Shown piece after piece: positions 1 to 6,420 of a stretch of 9,925 nt of DNA. Position numbers and translations under genes: made by a program. Every line of letters starts with the position of its first letter. Positions within the stretch are counted from its first letter, which is position 1. The stretch is from contig DAOVUU010000048.1 of assembly GCA_030632405.1 (NCBI GenBank), positions 1 to 9,925 of the forward strand. Reading direction: 5' to 3'. This DNA is from Desulfobulbaceae bacterium (GTDB taxonomy: Bacteria > Desulfobacterota > Desulfobulbia > Desulfobulbales > Desulfocapsaceae). A model generated the notes under the pieces. The model saw nothing but the letters and a program-made list of their open reading frames with translations, was not told the DNA's origin and ran no database searches.

Positions 1-1258
1 CCTGTCGCAGGATGTTGCGTAAAATCGTGGAGAAGGTCACATCAATAAGAGGCTGTACGGCAATCTGATTGAATTCCTCGTGCACCATTTCAATAGGATC
101 TTCCACCGTGATAATATTGCTCTCAGGCGTTGCGATCTCCTTTAACGTCGAATAGAGGGTCGTTGATTTACCGCTTCCCGTAGGTCCTGTCACCAGAATG
201 ATACCGTGGGGTGCATGAACAAAAGAGTTATAAACCCCCATATCTCTTTTTGAAAAACCAAGATTTTCTATCTGTTGAAAAATCATACTCGAATCGAGGA
301 TCCGCATCACCACCTTCTCGCCAAAAGCTACAGGTATAGTGGAAACACGTATCTCAACATCTTTATCGGTGTTACTGCCGATTTTTATCCGCCCATCCTG
401 GGGCCGTCTTTTTTCAGCAATATCGAGACGGGAGAGGAATTTAATCCTCGAAATAATTGCAGAATGCACGGCCTTTGGCAAATTATAGATTGTGTGAAGT
501 GCACCATCAATCCGGAACCGCACCATGCAGATATCCCGTTTAGGCTCAATATGAATATCACTTGCCCGCTGCTCCAGTGCATAGTGAAAAATATGGTTTA
601 CAGCAGTCTTTATATGTTGATCGGAAGAGGTGATCTCTTTCGAAGATGATATTTTTACATACCTCTCCAGATTACCGATATCGACCGCTCCGCTGCCCAT
701 GGAAATACCAAATTGACCTTCCGCGGCACTTATCGATTTCTGGAACCCGAAAAATTCCGAAATAATCCGCTTAATATCTGACTTTGTCGCCAGATAGGGC
801 TTTACCTTGACCTGGTTTGCCTGTTCAATATCTGACAGTACAGCCTGACAATCCGGATGATAAATAACAACCTCAAGTATCCCGTTTTCCACCCCAAATG
901 GCAAAATAAGTTGTCTTATAGCAAAGTTACGCGGTATTGTCTTTGTCGCAACGTCCATATCCAGTTCAAGGGGATCAAGCTTCTTGAAAGGAAGTTTCTT
1001 CTCTATGGCAACCGCCCGCATGATCGTTTCTTCATCGAGCATCCTGTCGTCATTTCCCGAAATTTTCAGGTTGAAAGCAGTAATGATTTCAACCATATCA
1101 GGATAGTTCTTGTCGATTTCACTCTCTTTATCGACACTTCGCAGAAGTTTCTGGCGCTGTTTACCTTTTTCCAAGGTGATAAACTGCCGCTGCCTGGGAG
1201 TCATAACCTTCTGGCGTATCAGGATATCGAGCAAGGCTTCACTATTCAGTAATTGCAT
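1..1258 (-). CDS. GspE/PulE/PilB-family type II secretion or type IV pilus ATPase (C-terminus cut by window edge)
   Basis: Cytoplasmic hexameric ATPase that powers a type II secretion pseudopilus or a type IV pilus. I translated this frame directly: 419 codons are in the window and the C-terminal part continues to the left of base 1. Residues about 5-170 look like the T2SSE/MshE N-terminal domain. The ATPase core follows, with the conserved ASDIHIEP segment at 232-239, RRPQDGR at 284-290, Walker A GPTGSGKST at 358-366 (bases 161-187) and the Asp box VEDPIE at 385-390. The visible end ILRNILRQ (412-419) is where the family normally continues with DPD and the Walker B region. The ATG at 1256-1258 is preferred because an in-frame TGA lies 33 bases upstream with no other start between, and the opening residues fit the family; no clear Shine-Dalgarno is seen. 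It lies 123 bases after nfo on the same strand. GspE and PilB cannot be separated without the missing end and neighbours. Confidence 0.93.
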   Translation of the reverse strand, partial: MQLLNSEALLDILIRQKVMTPRQRQFITLEKGKQRQKLLRSVDKESEIDKNYPDMVEIITAFNLKISGNDDRMLDEETIMRAVAIEKKLPFKKLDPLELDMDVATKTIPRNFAIRQLILPFGVENGILEVVIYHPDCQAVLSDIEQANQVKVKPYLATKSDIKRIISEFFGFQKSISAAEGQFGISMGSGAVDIGNLERYVKISSSKEITSSDQHIKTAVNHIFHYALEQRASDIHIEPKRDICMVRFRIDGALHTIYNLPKAVHSAIISRIKFLSRLDIAEKRRPQDGRIKIGSNTDKDVEIRVSTIPVAFGEKVVMRILDSSMIFQQIENLGFSKRDMGVYNSFVHAPHGIILVTGPTGSGKSTTLYSTLKEIATPESNIITVEDPIEMVHEEFNQIAVQPLIDVTFSTILRNILRQ

Positions 1259-1352
1259 ATAACCAACCGCAGTACGGATTTTTACGGGAAATCATCAAGG
1301 TGTCAGAATAACAGAAAAATAGAACTCACCGTATTTTCCACCTTTACACCGC

Positions 1353-1364
1353 TTCTTGCAAGAA
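1353..1364. repeat. Perfect 12-base palindrome between nfo and the GspE-type gene
   Basis: TTCTTGCAAGAA reads identically on both strands. It lies in the 123-base gap between the nfo stop and the secretion ATPase start, about 95 bases upstream of the latter. It could be a protein-binding dyad or chance; no recognised operator consensus fits. The rest of the gap shows no convincing terminator for nfo and no strong promoter for the ATPase gene, so read-through from nfo is possible. Confidence 0.35.
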
Positions 1365-1381
1365 AATTCAGTGCATTAGTA

Positions 1382-2236
1382 CTACTTATCTGTGTCAATC
1401 AGAGAACGTAGTGTCTTGAGATTTTCTCTATCTTCCCTAAGATCATCACTTTTCGGTGTTTCAAGAGTCATCGGCAGACCGGCAAAACGTGGATCATTCA
1501 GGAGGTTTTTAAAGCCGGACAGACCTATAGCACCTTTACCAATATGTTCATGTCTGTCCACTCGGCTGCCCAATTCTTTTTTGGAATCATTCAGGTGAAA
1601 AAACTTCACCCGCTGCAGGCCTATATTATTGTCCAACTCATCAATTGTTGCATTATACTTTTCGGCAGACCGTATATCATAGCCTGCGGCGAAGATATGG
1701 CAAGTATCTACACATACTCCCAGTTGGCTGGAATAACGAGAGTTTTGCAGAATATATGCCAGCTCCTCAAAGCTCCGTCCAAGCCCTGTTCCCTGCCCTG
1801 CCGTAGTTTCAACCAGGACCTCCACCTCGGTTTCACTCTGCTCAATTGCGCTGTCAATCCCTGCAACAAAACGGTCAAGGCCGGCTTCTACACCATCTCC
1901 CCCATGGGAACCGGGGTGCAGGACTACATAAGGAATTCCAAGCTGCTGACATCGCTGCAGCTCAAGGACAAACGCATGAGTAGATTTCTGCAGCAACTCT
2001 TCTTTACCTGTTGCGAAGTTAACCAGGTAGGAGCCATGGGAGGCCACTATCATCTCACCACTCTCTCCATGGGCCTCTTTGTAGAGTCGAACTTCCTCTG
2101 TTTTCAATTCCGCCGGAATCCATTGGCGTTGATTGCGGGTAAAAATCTGCAGAGCATCTCCTCCTACCCGCTTAATTCTCTCAAAAGCGAGATGCAGCCC
2201 TCCACTCACTGATTCATGTGCTCCCAGTTTAACCAC
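1382..2236 (-). CDS. nfo: Endonuclease IV (AP endonuclease family 2)
   Basis: Cleaves the phosphodiester backbone 5' of abasic sites and removes 3'-blocking groups during base-excision repair, using a three-zinc centre in a TIM barrel. The 284-residue product is full length for the family (E. coli Nfo is about 285). All nine zinc ligands are present with family spacing: H67, H107, E143, D177, H180, H214, D227, H229 and E259. The signatures VLHPGSH (105-111), VCVDTCHIFAAGYD (174-187) and HLNDSKKELGSRVDRHEHIG (214-233) are clear. The start is GTG (2234-2236), supported by a strong GGAGG at 2245-2249 read on the minus strand, 8 bases before it. The gene follows the M48 protease gene by 18 bases, and its ribosome binding site lies in that gap, so the two are almost certainly co-transcribed. 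No functional link between the two products is obvious. Confidence 0.98.
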   Translation of the reverse strand: MVKLGAHESVSGGLHLAFERIKRVGGDALQIFTRNQRQWIPAELKTEEVRLYKEAHGESGEMIVASHGSYLVNFATGKEELLQKSTHAFVLELQRCQQLGIPYVVLHPGSHGGDGVEAGLDRFVAGIDSAIEQSETEVEVLVETTAGQGTGLGRSFEELAYILQNSRYSSQLGVCVDTCHIFAAGYDIRSAEKYNATIDELDNNIGLQRVKFFHLNDSKKELGSRVDRHEHIGKGAIGLSGFKNLLNDPRFAGLPMTLETPKSDDLREDRENLKTLRSLIDTDK

Positions 2237-2254
2237 TGCTAATTCCTCCCAAAA

Positions 2255-4078
2255 TTATTCATTTGTGTCATGTTCAATTTCCATATAAGACTCACTGGTA
2301 AACTTTCCGATCTGTGCCTGATAGAACCGCCTCTGTCCACCATCCATAATTATCGCCTGCTGCTCTGCCTTAACTGCCTCCTCTACTAAGCCGTTTGCCC
2401 AATAAGCTGTCGCTAAAGTATCAAAAATGTATCCTGCGGGCTGCAGGGTTGCAGCACCCCTTGCCAGATTCAGAGCTTTTAAGGGATCCCTTATGGAAAG
2501 ATCTTCACTTGTCAGAAGCAGCCATGCCAGATTGTTCATAATTTCCGGATTTAAAGGTTCCAGACTATATGCCATTTCATAGGCCCCCAGGGCCTTTTGT
2601 TCCATCTTCCTGGTCAGCATTAAATCCCCTATCAGACGCCGCCAGATAACCCGGTCAGGCTCCTGTTTTACCTTCTGCATAAGGAATGCTTCTGCATAGT
2701 TTTCCTGGTACTGCTGCACAAAACCCTCAGTCGGGATCTGTTGAACGAGAAAAACAGTCAAGGCAACAACCATGAGGTAGGCCAAAAGACTATTCCGGAT
2801 CTTTTTATTATGCCGATCAATACGTTCCGGCTCTTTTTCCCCCTGTTTAAGACAGTCAATGCGCTCTCCAATACTGAAATGATGCCAGTTTGGTTGATCG
2901 CGTATATTGCCGCTTAATGCTGCAATTTTTTCAAAGGCTGACACCATAGCTCGACTGTCACCGATCGAGGTCAGGGTGTAGAGGTCCGCCTGCCTTTCAA
3001 AGTTTCGAATGAAATAACCGAAGACAAATCTGAAATAGATTACCATAAAGATAAGCAGCGGTACGGCGCCAACCACAGTAATAATATCATCTGGTTCCAG
3101 CCCATACTCAATTATAACCCTGCTTAAAAAATTAAAAGAGAGCACCAGATAGAGTAAAGGCTCTGCAATCAACCCCACTAGAACACTGAATCCTGCGATA
3201 AGGAGAACGAAGAGCAGAAGGTGGCGCTTCTTCACATGACCGATCTCATGGGCCATCACAGCCTCAAGCTCCGTCAGGGAGAGGGCTTCTATAAGAGCCG
3301 GAGTTATAAGAATATATCGAATGCCGGGAATCATCCCAACTATCCCGGCAGTCAAAACTCTCCCCTCAAACAGAGGCCAGAGGTAATAGTCAGTTTTAAA
3401 CCCATGCCGGTTGCAGCAACTATCAAGATGATTCTTCAGATAGCCTTCGGGGAGTTTTTTGCACCCCCACATCCTGCGCACAAACGGTGGAAAAAGAAGA
3501 AGAACAAAGACGAAAAAAATTGCCAGAAAAAGCAGATCACCCCATTCAGACACAAAAAGTTGCTGCAGGCCGGGAAACGGCAAAAATGCTATCAGGTCGT
3601 AGAGTAGAGAGAGAACAATCCAGGGCAGAACAATAGGCAGATTCACCCTCAGATTGGAAACAATAAAACTGATGTTTGAATATTTTTGGCCAAAAATATT
3701 CTGATAATTTTCCCTGCCTGCCCTCCACATTAGTGCCAGATAGAGAACAAAAAACATAAGTCCGATAACATTAATCAGGGCCGGCATGGAACCCTCTAAG
3801 GAAAACAACGAGAGATGATATTTCAAATCACAGAGATAGAGTGTCGCTGCAAAAAAGCAGAGTGCACAAACAGATAACTGCTTTTCCGTTCTGAAATACC
3901 CAGCTGTCGCAGCTGCCCCCGGCCTCTTGAATAACCTCCCGGCAATCCGCTCAAAGCAAAAGAGCAGAAAAAGAAAAAGTACTCCACCCTGCCAGCCGGG
4001 CAACAGTGGTGTATCGGGTACACTGCTTACACTGAAAAGGAAAATAGCGACCAGAAAAATGATTAAATTATTGTACAT
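2255..4078 (-). CDS. Polytopic membrane M48-family zinc metalloprotease with C-terminal TPR region
   Basis: Probable membrane-embedded zinc protease, by analogy with HtpX/Ste24 (M48) involved in membrane or envelope protein quality control; the substrate is unknown. The 607-residue protein has hydrophobic segments at about 4-20, 31-43, 68-83, 99-118, 147-168 and 180-198. The catalytic motif HEIGH at 277-281 follows, where H277 and H281 bind zinc and E278 is catalytic. Further membrane segments lie at about 285-318 and 335-357. The third zinc ligand is probably E361 in FERQAD, the usual M48 ExxxD-type site. One last hydrophobic segment spans 431-447 after a basic stretch (DRHNKKIRNS, 421-430), then a TPR-like helical region at about 455-585. 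This is much longer than HtpX (about 290) and differs from periplasmic BepA, which has TPRs but no such membrane part. Start ATG 4076-4078 has AGGAA upstream at about 9 bases. It is the first gene of a likely operon with nfo. Confidence 0.9.
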   Translation of the reverse strand: MYNNLIIFLVAIFLFSVSSVPDTPLLPGWQGGVLFLFLLFCFERIAGRLFKRPGAAATAGYFRTEKQLSVCALCFFAATLYLCDLKYHLSLFSLEGSMPALINVIGLMFFVLYLALMWRAGRENYQNIFGQKYSNISFIVSNLRVNLPIVLPWIVLSLLYDLIAFLPFPGLQQLFVSEWGDLLFLAIFFVFVLLLFPPFVRRMWGCKKLPEGYLKNHLDSCCNRHGFKTDYYLWPLFEGRVLTAGIVGMIPGIRYILITPALIEALSLTELEAVMAHEIGHVKKRHLLLFVLLIAGFSVLVGLIAEPLLYLVLSFNFLSRVIIEYGLEPDDIITVVGAVPLLIFMVIYFRFVFGYFIRNFERQADLYTLTSIGDSRAMVSAFEKIAALSGNIRDQPNWHHFSIGERIDCLKQGEKEPERIDRHNKKIRNSLLAYLMVVALTVFLVQQIPTEGFVQQYQENYAEAFLMQKVKQEPDRVIWRRLIGDLMLTRKMEQKALGAYEMAYSLEPLNPEIMNNLAWLLLTSEDLSIRDPLKALNLARGAATLQPAGYIFDTLATAYWANGLVEEAVKAEQQAIIMDGGQRRFYQAQIGKFTSESYMEIEHDTNE

Positions 4079-4314
4079 TAAAGAGAATTCCTTTCCTGCC
4101 TGGCCAGAAGATTGTCCTGGAATGGCGTGAGCGCGATATTTCAGCCCAGGCTCGATTTTAGTTACCGGTAAAATGTAGTAATACTTTGGTTTTTAGCAAT
4201 ACCGATCTTAAACCGAGTCCTCTTGTACACTGCTCTTGATGAACGGCATGAGGACTTTTGGGAAATTATTTGCCAGGCAAGAAATAAATTTCACCAATCA
4301 ATCCTGTTTTTTTG
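4079..4314. other. Divergent intergenic region between M48 protease gene and tRNA
   Basis: I found no credible coding sequence in these 236 bases on either strand. Besides the putative minus-strand promoter it holds an inverted repeat with arms AGTCCTC (4216-4222) and GAGGACT (4250-4256) separated by 27 bases, a short dyad TTGCCAGGCAA (4270-4280), and an A/T-rich stretch with a T-run (4307-4313) just upstream of the tRNA promoter that could act as an UP element. None of these has a recognised function. Confidence 0.6.
4162..4199 (-). promoter_or_regulatory. Possible promoter and palindrome upstream of the M48 protease gene
   Basis: Read on the minus strand, TTGCTA (4199-4194) and TACATT (4177-4172) are separated by 16 bases and resemble a sigma70-type -35/-10 pair about 95 bases upstream of the protease start. 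The perfect palindrome TTACCGGTAA (4162-4171) directly follows the -10 and would overlap the start site, where an operator could sit. Both matches are imperfect or short, and no experimental support is visible. Confidence 0.25.
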
Positions 4315-4344
4315 TTGACATTCAGGATCAAGTCAATTTATATA
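4315..4344 (+). promoter_or_regulatory. Sigma70-type promoter for the tRNA gene
   Basis: A perfect -35 box TTGACA lies at 4315-4320. An A/T-rich -10 follows after 17 to 18 bases (TTATAT at 4338-4343 or TATATA at 4339-4344). This would start transcription about 15 bases before the mature tRNA 5' end, as expected for a tRNA promoter. The run of T at 4307-4313 lies just upstream. Confidence 0.75.
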
Positions 4345-4366
4345 AAACGTTTTGTTGTCAGAAAAA

Positions 4367-4443
4367 GGGCGCATAGCTCAGTTGGCTAGAGCCATCGGCT
4401 CATAACCGATCGGTCGTAGGTTCGAGTCCTACTGCGCCCACCA
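4367..4443 (+). tRNA. tRNA with anticodon CAT (elongator Met, or Ile2 if lysidine-modified)
   Basis: A complete cloverleaf can be drawn. The acceptor stem is GGGCGCA (4367-4373) with TGCGCCC (4433-4439). The D stem is GCTC (4376-4379) with GAGC (4389-4392). The anticodon stem is ATCGG (4394-4398) with CCGAT (4406-4410) and loop CTCATAA, giving anticodon CAT at 4401-4403. The T stem is GTAGG (4416-4420) with CCTAC (4428-4432) and loop TTCGAGT. The discriminator is A4440 and CCA is encoded at 4441-4443. The first acceptor pair is G-C, and the three G-C pairs of initiator anticodon stems are absent, so it is not initiator tRNA-fMet. Sequence alone does not let me separate elongator tRNA-Met from tRNA-Ile2, whose C34 is converted to lysidine by TilS. 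Confidence 0.97.
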
Positions 4444-4508
4444 TTGCACAATAATATCTGACCGAGCAACAACAGGGTCCTTGAAAAAAAGAGTCTTACA
4501 CATACTAC

Positions 4509-4540
4509 AAAGGGGAGGAGTAACGCCCCCTTTCTTTCGC
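4509..4540 (+). terminator. Possible weak terminator hairpin after the tRNA
   Basis: AAAGGGG (4509-4515) can pair with CCCCTTT (4527-4533) around an 11-base loop, followed by the T-rich but interrupted CTTTC. It lies 66 bases after the tRNA CCA end and could help end the tRNA transcript. The tail is poor, so I rank it below the hairpin at 4588-4611. Confidence 0.35.
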
Positions 4541-4582
4541 GCATTGCTTTGGATGGAAAGCTCCAAATCAAGCGAGATGCAC

Positions 4583-4618
4583 AAAAAGGTACACTCCCAC
4601 AGGGGTGTGCCTTTTTTT
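4583..4618 (+). terminator. Intrinsic (Rho-independent) terminator between tRNA and NIF3 gene
   Basis: The stem GGTACACTCC (4588-4597) pairs, with two G-T wobbles, with GGGGTGTGCC (4602-4611) around a 4-base loop. It is preceded by five A and followed by seven T (4612-4618). This is a textbook terminator shape for the tRNA transcript. It ends only 31 bases before the NIF3 start codon, leaving little room for a separate NIF3 promoter. Confidence 0.8.
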
Positions 4619-4627
4619 ATTTTATTG

Positions 4628-4643
4628 CCTGAAAATTCAGGGA
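4628..4643 (+). promoter_or_regulatory. Ribosome binding site of the NIF3 gene inside a short dyad
   Basis: The likely Shine-Dalgarno CAGGGA (4638-4643) stands 6 bases before the ATG at 4650 and decides that start over an in-frame ATG at 4605, which lies inside the terminator stem. The arms CCTGAA (4628-4633) and TTCAGG (4636-4641) are complementary, so most of the site could be paired in the mRNA. Whether this small hairpin forms is not known. Confidence 0.45.
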
Positions 4644-4649
4644 TATATT

Positions 4650-5483
4650 ATGGTTCCACGAGTTAAAAATATTGTCAACAGCCTCAATCTGGAAGCCCCT
4701 TTCAGTCTGGCGGAATCGTGGGACAACGTGGGCCTTCTCATCGGAAATCCCGACCAGGAGGTAACCTCCATACTGATAGGCCTTGACCCGACTAACGCAC
4801 TTATTGATGAAGCTCTAACCTCAGGTGCCAATACTGTCATAACCCATCACCCCGTTATTTTCCGGCCATTGTCATCTATCAATACGGCCGACCCCAACGG
4901 AAAACTGCTGACAAAGGCCCTGACAAACAGGATCGCCATAATTGGGTGTCACACCAACCTCGACAGTGCCGCTGATGGCGTCAGTGATATACTTGCCGCA
5001 AAATTGGGGCTGGAAGAACTCAGCCCTTTACTCCCTTCAGCGGAAAAAGAACTTTCAGGGACTGGCCTGGGAAGGATCGGCAGCTTCAGCACCCCTGTCT
5101 CTGCAACAGTTTTTATGAACAGGGTACGGGAAGTACTTAACCTTTCCTCCGTTCAGGTTGCAGGAAAAATCCCCAAGAAAATTAAAACCGTTGGTGTGTG
5201 TGGCGGCAGTGGTTCCGACCTGGCAGCAGAAGCCTTTATCCGTGGAGCAGATATCTATCTTTCTGCTGAAATCAAACATGATACCGCAATTTGGGCGATT
5301 GAAAACAGGTTTTGTGTCATTGACGGCACTCATTTTGCGACAGAACAACCGTCGGTTGCCCTTCTTGCTGAAAAACTGAGCCTGGCAAACAGTATCCAGA
5401 ACTGGAATATTACAATCAGACAATCGGAAAGTGAGGTCCATCCTTTTGTCTTAATTGATAAAAATTATGGAAAAGAAGAATAA
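4650..5483 (+). CDS. NIF3/YbgI-family dinuclear metal-binding protein (GTP cyclohydrolase I type 2 homolog)
   Basis: Member of the NIF3 family (COG0327), toroidal hexamers with a dinuclear metal site; databases often name them GTP cyclohydrolase I type 2 homologs, but the cellular role is not settled. The 277-residue product is complete. It shows ESWDNVGLLIG (22-32), THHPVIFRPL (65-74), GCHTNLDSA (99-107), VCGGSGSD (183-190) and DGTHFATEQ (225-233). The expected metal ligands are H66, H67, D105, H228 and E232, matching the YbgI pattern. The start at 4650 is chosen over the longer in-frame 4605 because it has a good Shine-Dalgarno and because residues before it would overlap the terminator hairpin. 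It heads a plus-strand group with the zinc-ribbon gene and rnpB. Its single TAA stop is followed by 48 more in-frame codons. Confidence 0.93.
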   Translation: MVPRVKNIVNSLNLEAPFSLAESWDNVGLLIGNPDQEVTSILIGLDPTNALIDEALTSGANTVITHHPVIFRPLSSINTADPNGKLLTKALTNRIAIIGCHTNLDSAADGVSDILAAKLGLEELSPLLPSAEKELSGTGLGRIGSFSTPVSATVFMNRVREVLNLSSVQVAGKIPKKIKTVGVCGGSGSDLAAEAFIRGADIYLSAEIKHDTAIWAIENRFCVIDGTHFATEQPSVALLAEKLSLANSIQNWNITIRQSESEVHPFVLIDKNYGKEE

Positions 5484-5510
5484 TTAAATTATAAACACTC
5501 AAAATTTCAG

Positions 5511-5630
5511 ATGGTTAAGCAGATAAGCGAAGAACTCGAAGTGTTTCATCTGCAGCGTCCCGCAGGAAACAGAGTGGTCCCGGGATACAACAAAGCGGAT
5601 AAAACATTTTTTCGACACCATCAAGAGTAA
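5511..5630 (+). CDS. Possible 39-residue small protein between NIF3 and zinc-ribbon genes
   Basis: An ATG-started frame of 39 codons begins MVKQISEELEVFHLQRPAGN and ends at TAA (5628-5630). It fills most of the 169-base gap between the NIF3 stop and the zinc-ribbon start. It lies in the same frame as NIF3, separated from it by the TAA and nine further sense codons. There is no recognisable Shine-Dalgarno before its ATG, and I do not recognise the sequence. It may be a chance frame, a small gene, or a former or read-through C-terminal extension of NIF3. Confidence 0.18.
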   Translation: MVKQISEELEVFHLQRPAGNRVVPGYNKADKTFFRHHQE

Positions 5631-5652
5631 CATATACTACGGGAGAATAATC

Positions 5653-6372
5653 TTGAACGAACACATAGCTCAACTCGTGGCAATCCAGGCCATTGATTTG
5701 GAAATTGACAAAATAGACAATGCTGTTAAATCAGAACAAAACAGACTTGATGAACGAATTTTTGCTCTTGCCGAAAGAGAAGCTACAATAAATGAGCTGC
5801 AGGCAAAAATTACTTCCTGCGAGCAGGAAACCCGAACCCTCGAGGATGAAGTCGCTGACAAAATGAGTCATGTAAGGGAACGCCAATCCAAGATGATGCA
5901 AGTGCAAACCGGTCGTGAGCAGACAGCCCTGCTCAAAGAAATAGAAGATGCCAAGAAAAACGCCAAAGAGAATGAAGAAAAGATGATCAATCTCATGGAA
6001 GACACCGAGAAGCTGAAAGTCCAGTCAGAAGAAGAACTGAACCTTCTGAAAGGAGAAAAAAAGCTCGTTGCCGAAGAGACTGAAAATGTGCGCAGCAACA
6101 TTGAAAAAATAAAGAAAGGCAGGAAAGCAAAAGATACCGAACGCAACAAACAGGCAAAGAAAATCAAAGAAAATACCCTGCGTAAATACAACACACTTCG
6201 TGATCGCAGAAACGGACTGGCAGTAGTTAATGTTATAAGCGGTGTATGTCAGGGGTGCTTTATGGCAATCCCGCCCCAAAGATTCAATATGCTGCTCAGA
6301 GGTGATACAATGTTTGACTGCCCCACCTGTCAACGTATCATGTACTACACTCCTCCCATAGAGGAAAAATAG
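5653..6372 (+). CDS. Coiled-coil protein with C-terminal C4-type zinc ribbon (COG1579 family)
   Basis: The 239-residue protein has a long charged coiled coil, about residues 12-185, rich in Lys and Glu with heptad-like spacing. A zinc ribbon follows, with cysteines C199, C202, C223 and C226 (VCQGC and CPTCQ). This is the layout of the COG1579 family, predicted nucleic-acid-binding proteins of unknown precise function; binding is a family prediction, not shown here. The start is TTG (5653-5655), supported by GGGAG at 5641-5645 with a 7-base spacer; no suitable ATG exists near the N-terminus, and the residues MNEHIAQLVAIQAIDLEID fit the family opening. It sits directly after the NIF3 gene, a pairing I recall from other bacteria, and 48 bases before rnpB. 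No signal peptide or membrane segment is present, so it should act in the cytoplasm. Confidence 0.9.
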   Translation: MNEHIAQLVAIQAIDLEIDKIDNAVKSEQNRLDERIFALAEREATINELQAKITSCEQETRTLEDEVADKMSHVRERQSKMMQVQTGREQTALLKEIEDAKKNAKENEEKMINLMEDTEKLKVQSEEELNLLKGEKKLVAEETENVRSNIEKIKKGRKAKDTERNKQAKKIKENTLRKYNTLRDRRNGLAVVNVISGVCQGCFMAIPPQRFNMLLRGDTMFDCPTCQRIMYYTPPIEEK

Positions 6373-6384
6373 TTGCTTTTTTCC

Positions 6385-6413
6385 TTTCATCTTTCAAGAT
6401 TTCCAACTACATT
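6385..6413 (+). promoter_or_regulatory. Tentative promoter for rnpB
   Basis: TACATT (6408-6413) lies 8 bases before the predicted RNase P RNA 5' end and could be a -10 box. The region 17 bases upstream (TTTCAT, 6385-6390) is a poor -35. The only support is position, since rnpB usually has its own promoter and the gap to the preceding stop codon is just 48 bases. Confidence 0.3.
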
Positions 6414-6420
6414 TGAAATC

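Noticed and set aside
275..1252. Plus-strand frames of 124 and 131 residues (275-649 and 857-1252)
   Set aside because: Both are antisense to the secretion ATPase gene, whose motifs prove the minus-strand frame; they resemble no protein family.
1544..2212. Plus-strand frame of 222 residues antisense to nfo
   Set aside because: Nfo on the other strand is certain with all nine zinc ligands. The antisense frame has no recognisable domain and no ribosome binding site I can identify.
4367..4443. tRNA as an integration site for a mobile element
   Set aside because: I saw no second copy of the tRNA 3' end, no integrase and no foreign genes in the window.
4386..4571. Minus-strand reading frame of 61 residues containing GRSRTRTYD
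   Set aside because: This is the well-known false frame produced by the complement of a tRNA gene; its informative part is antisense to the tRNA at 4367-4443.
4605..4649. Upstream ATG extending the NIF3 protein by 15 residues
   Set aside because: It lies inside the terminator stem and T-run, lacks a suitable ribosome binding site, and adds residues foreign to the family; the ATG at 4650 has a good site.
5610..5638. Possible promoter with TATACT at 5633-5638 before the zinc-ribbon gene
   Set aside because: Transcription would start at or inside the ribosome binding site, and the -35 match is poor.
5868..6390. Minus-strand frames rich in Phe and Ser opposite the zinc-ribbon gene
   Set aside because: Their composition is what the complement of a Lys/Glu-rich coiled coil gives; no independent coding support.
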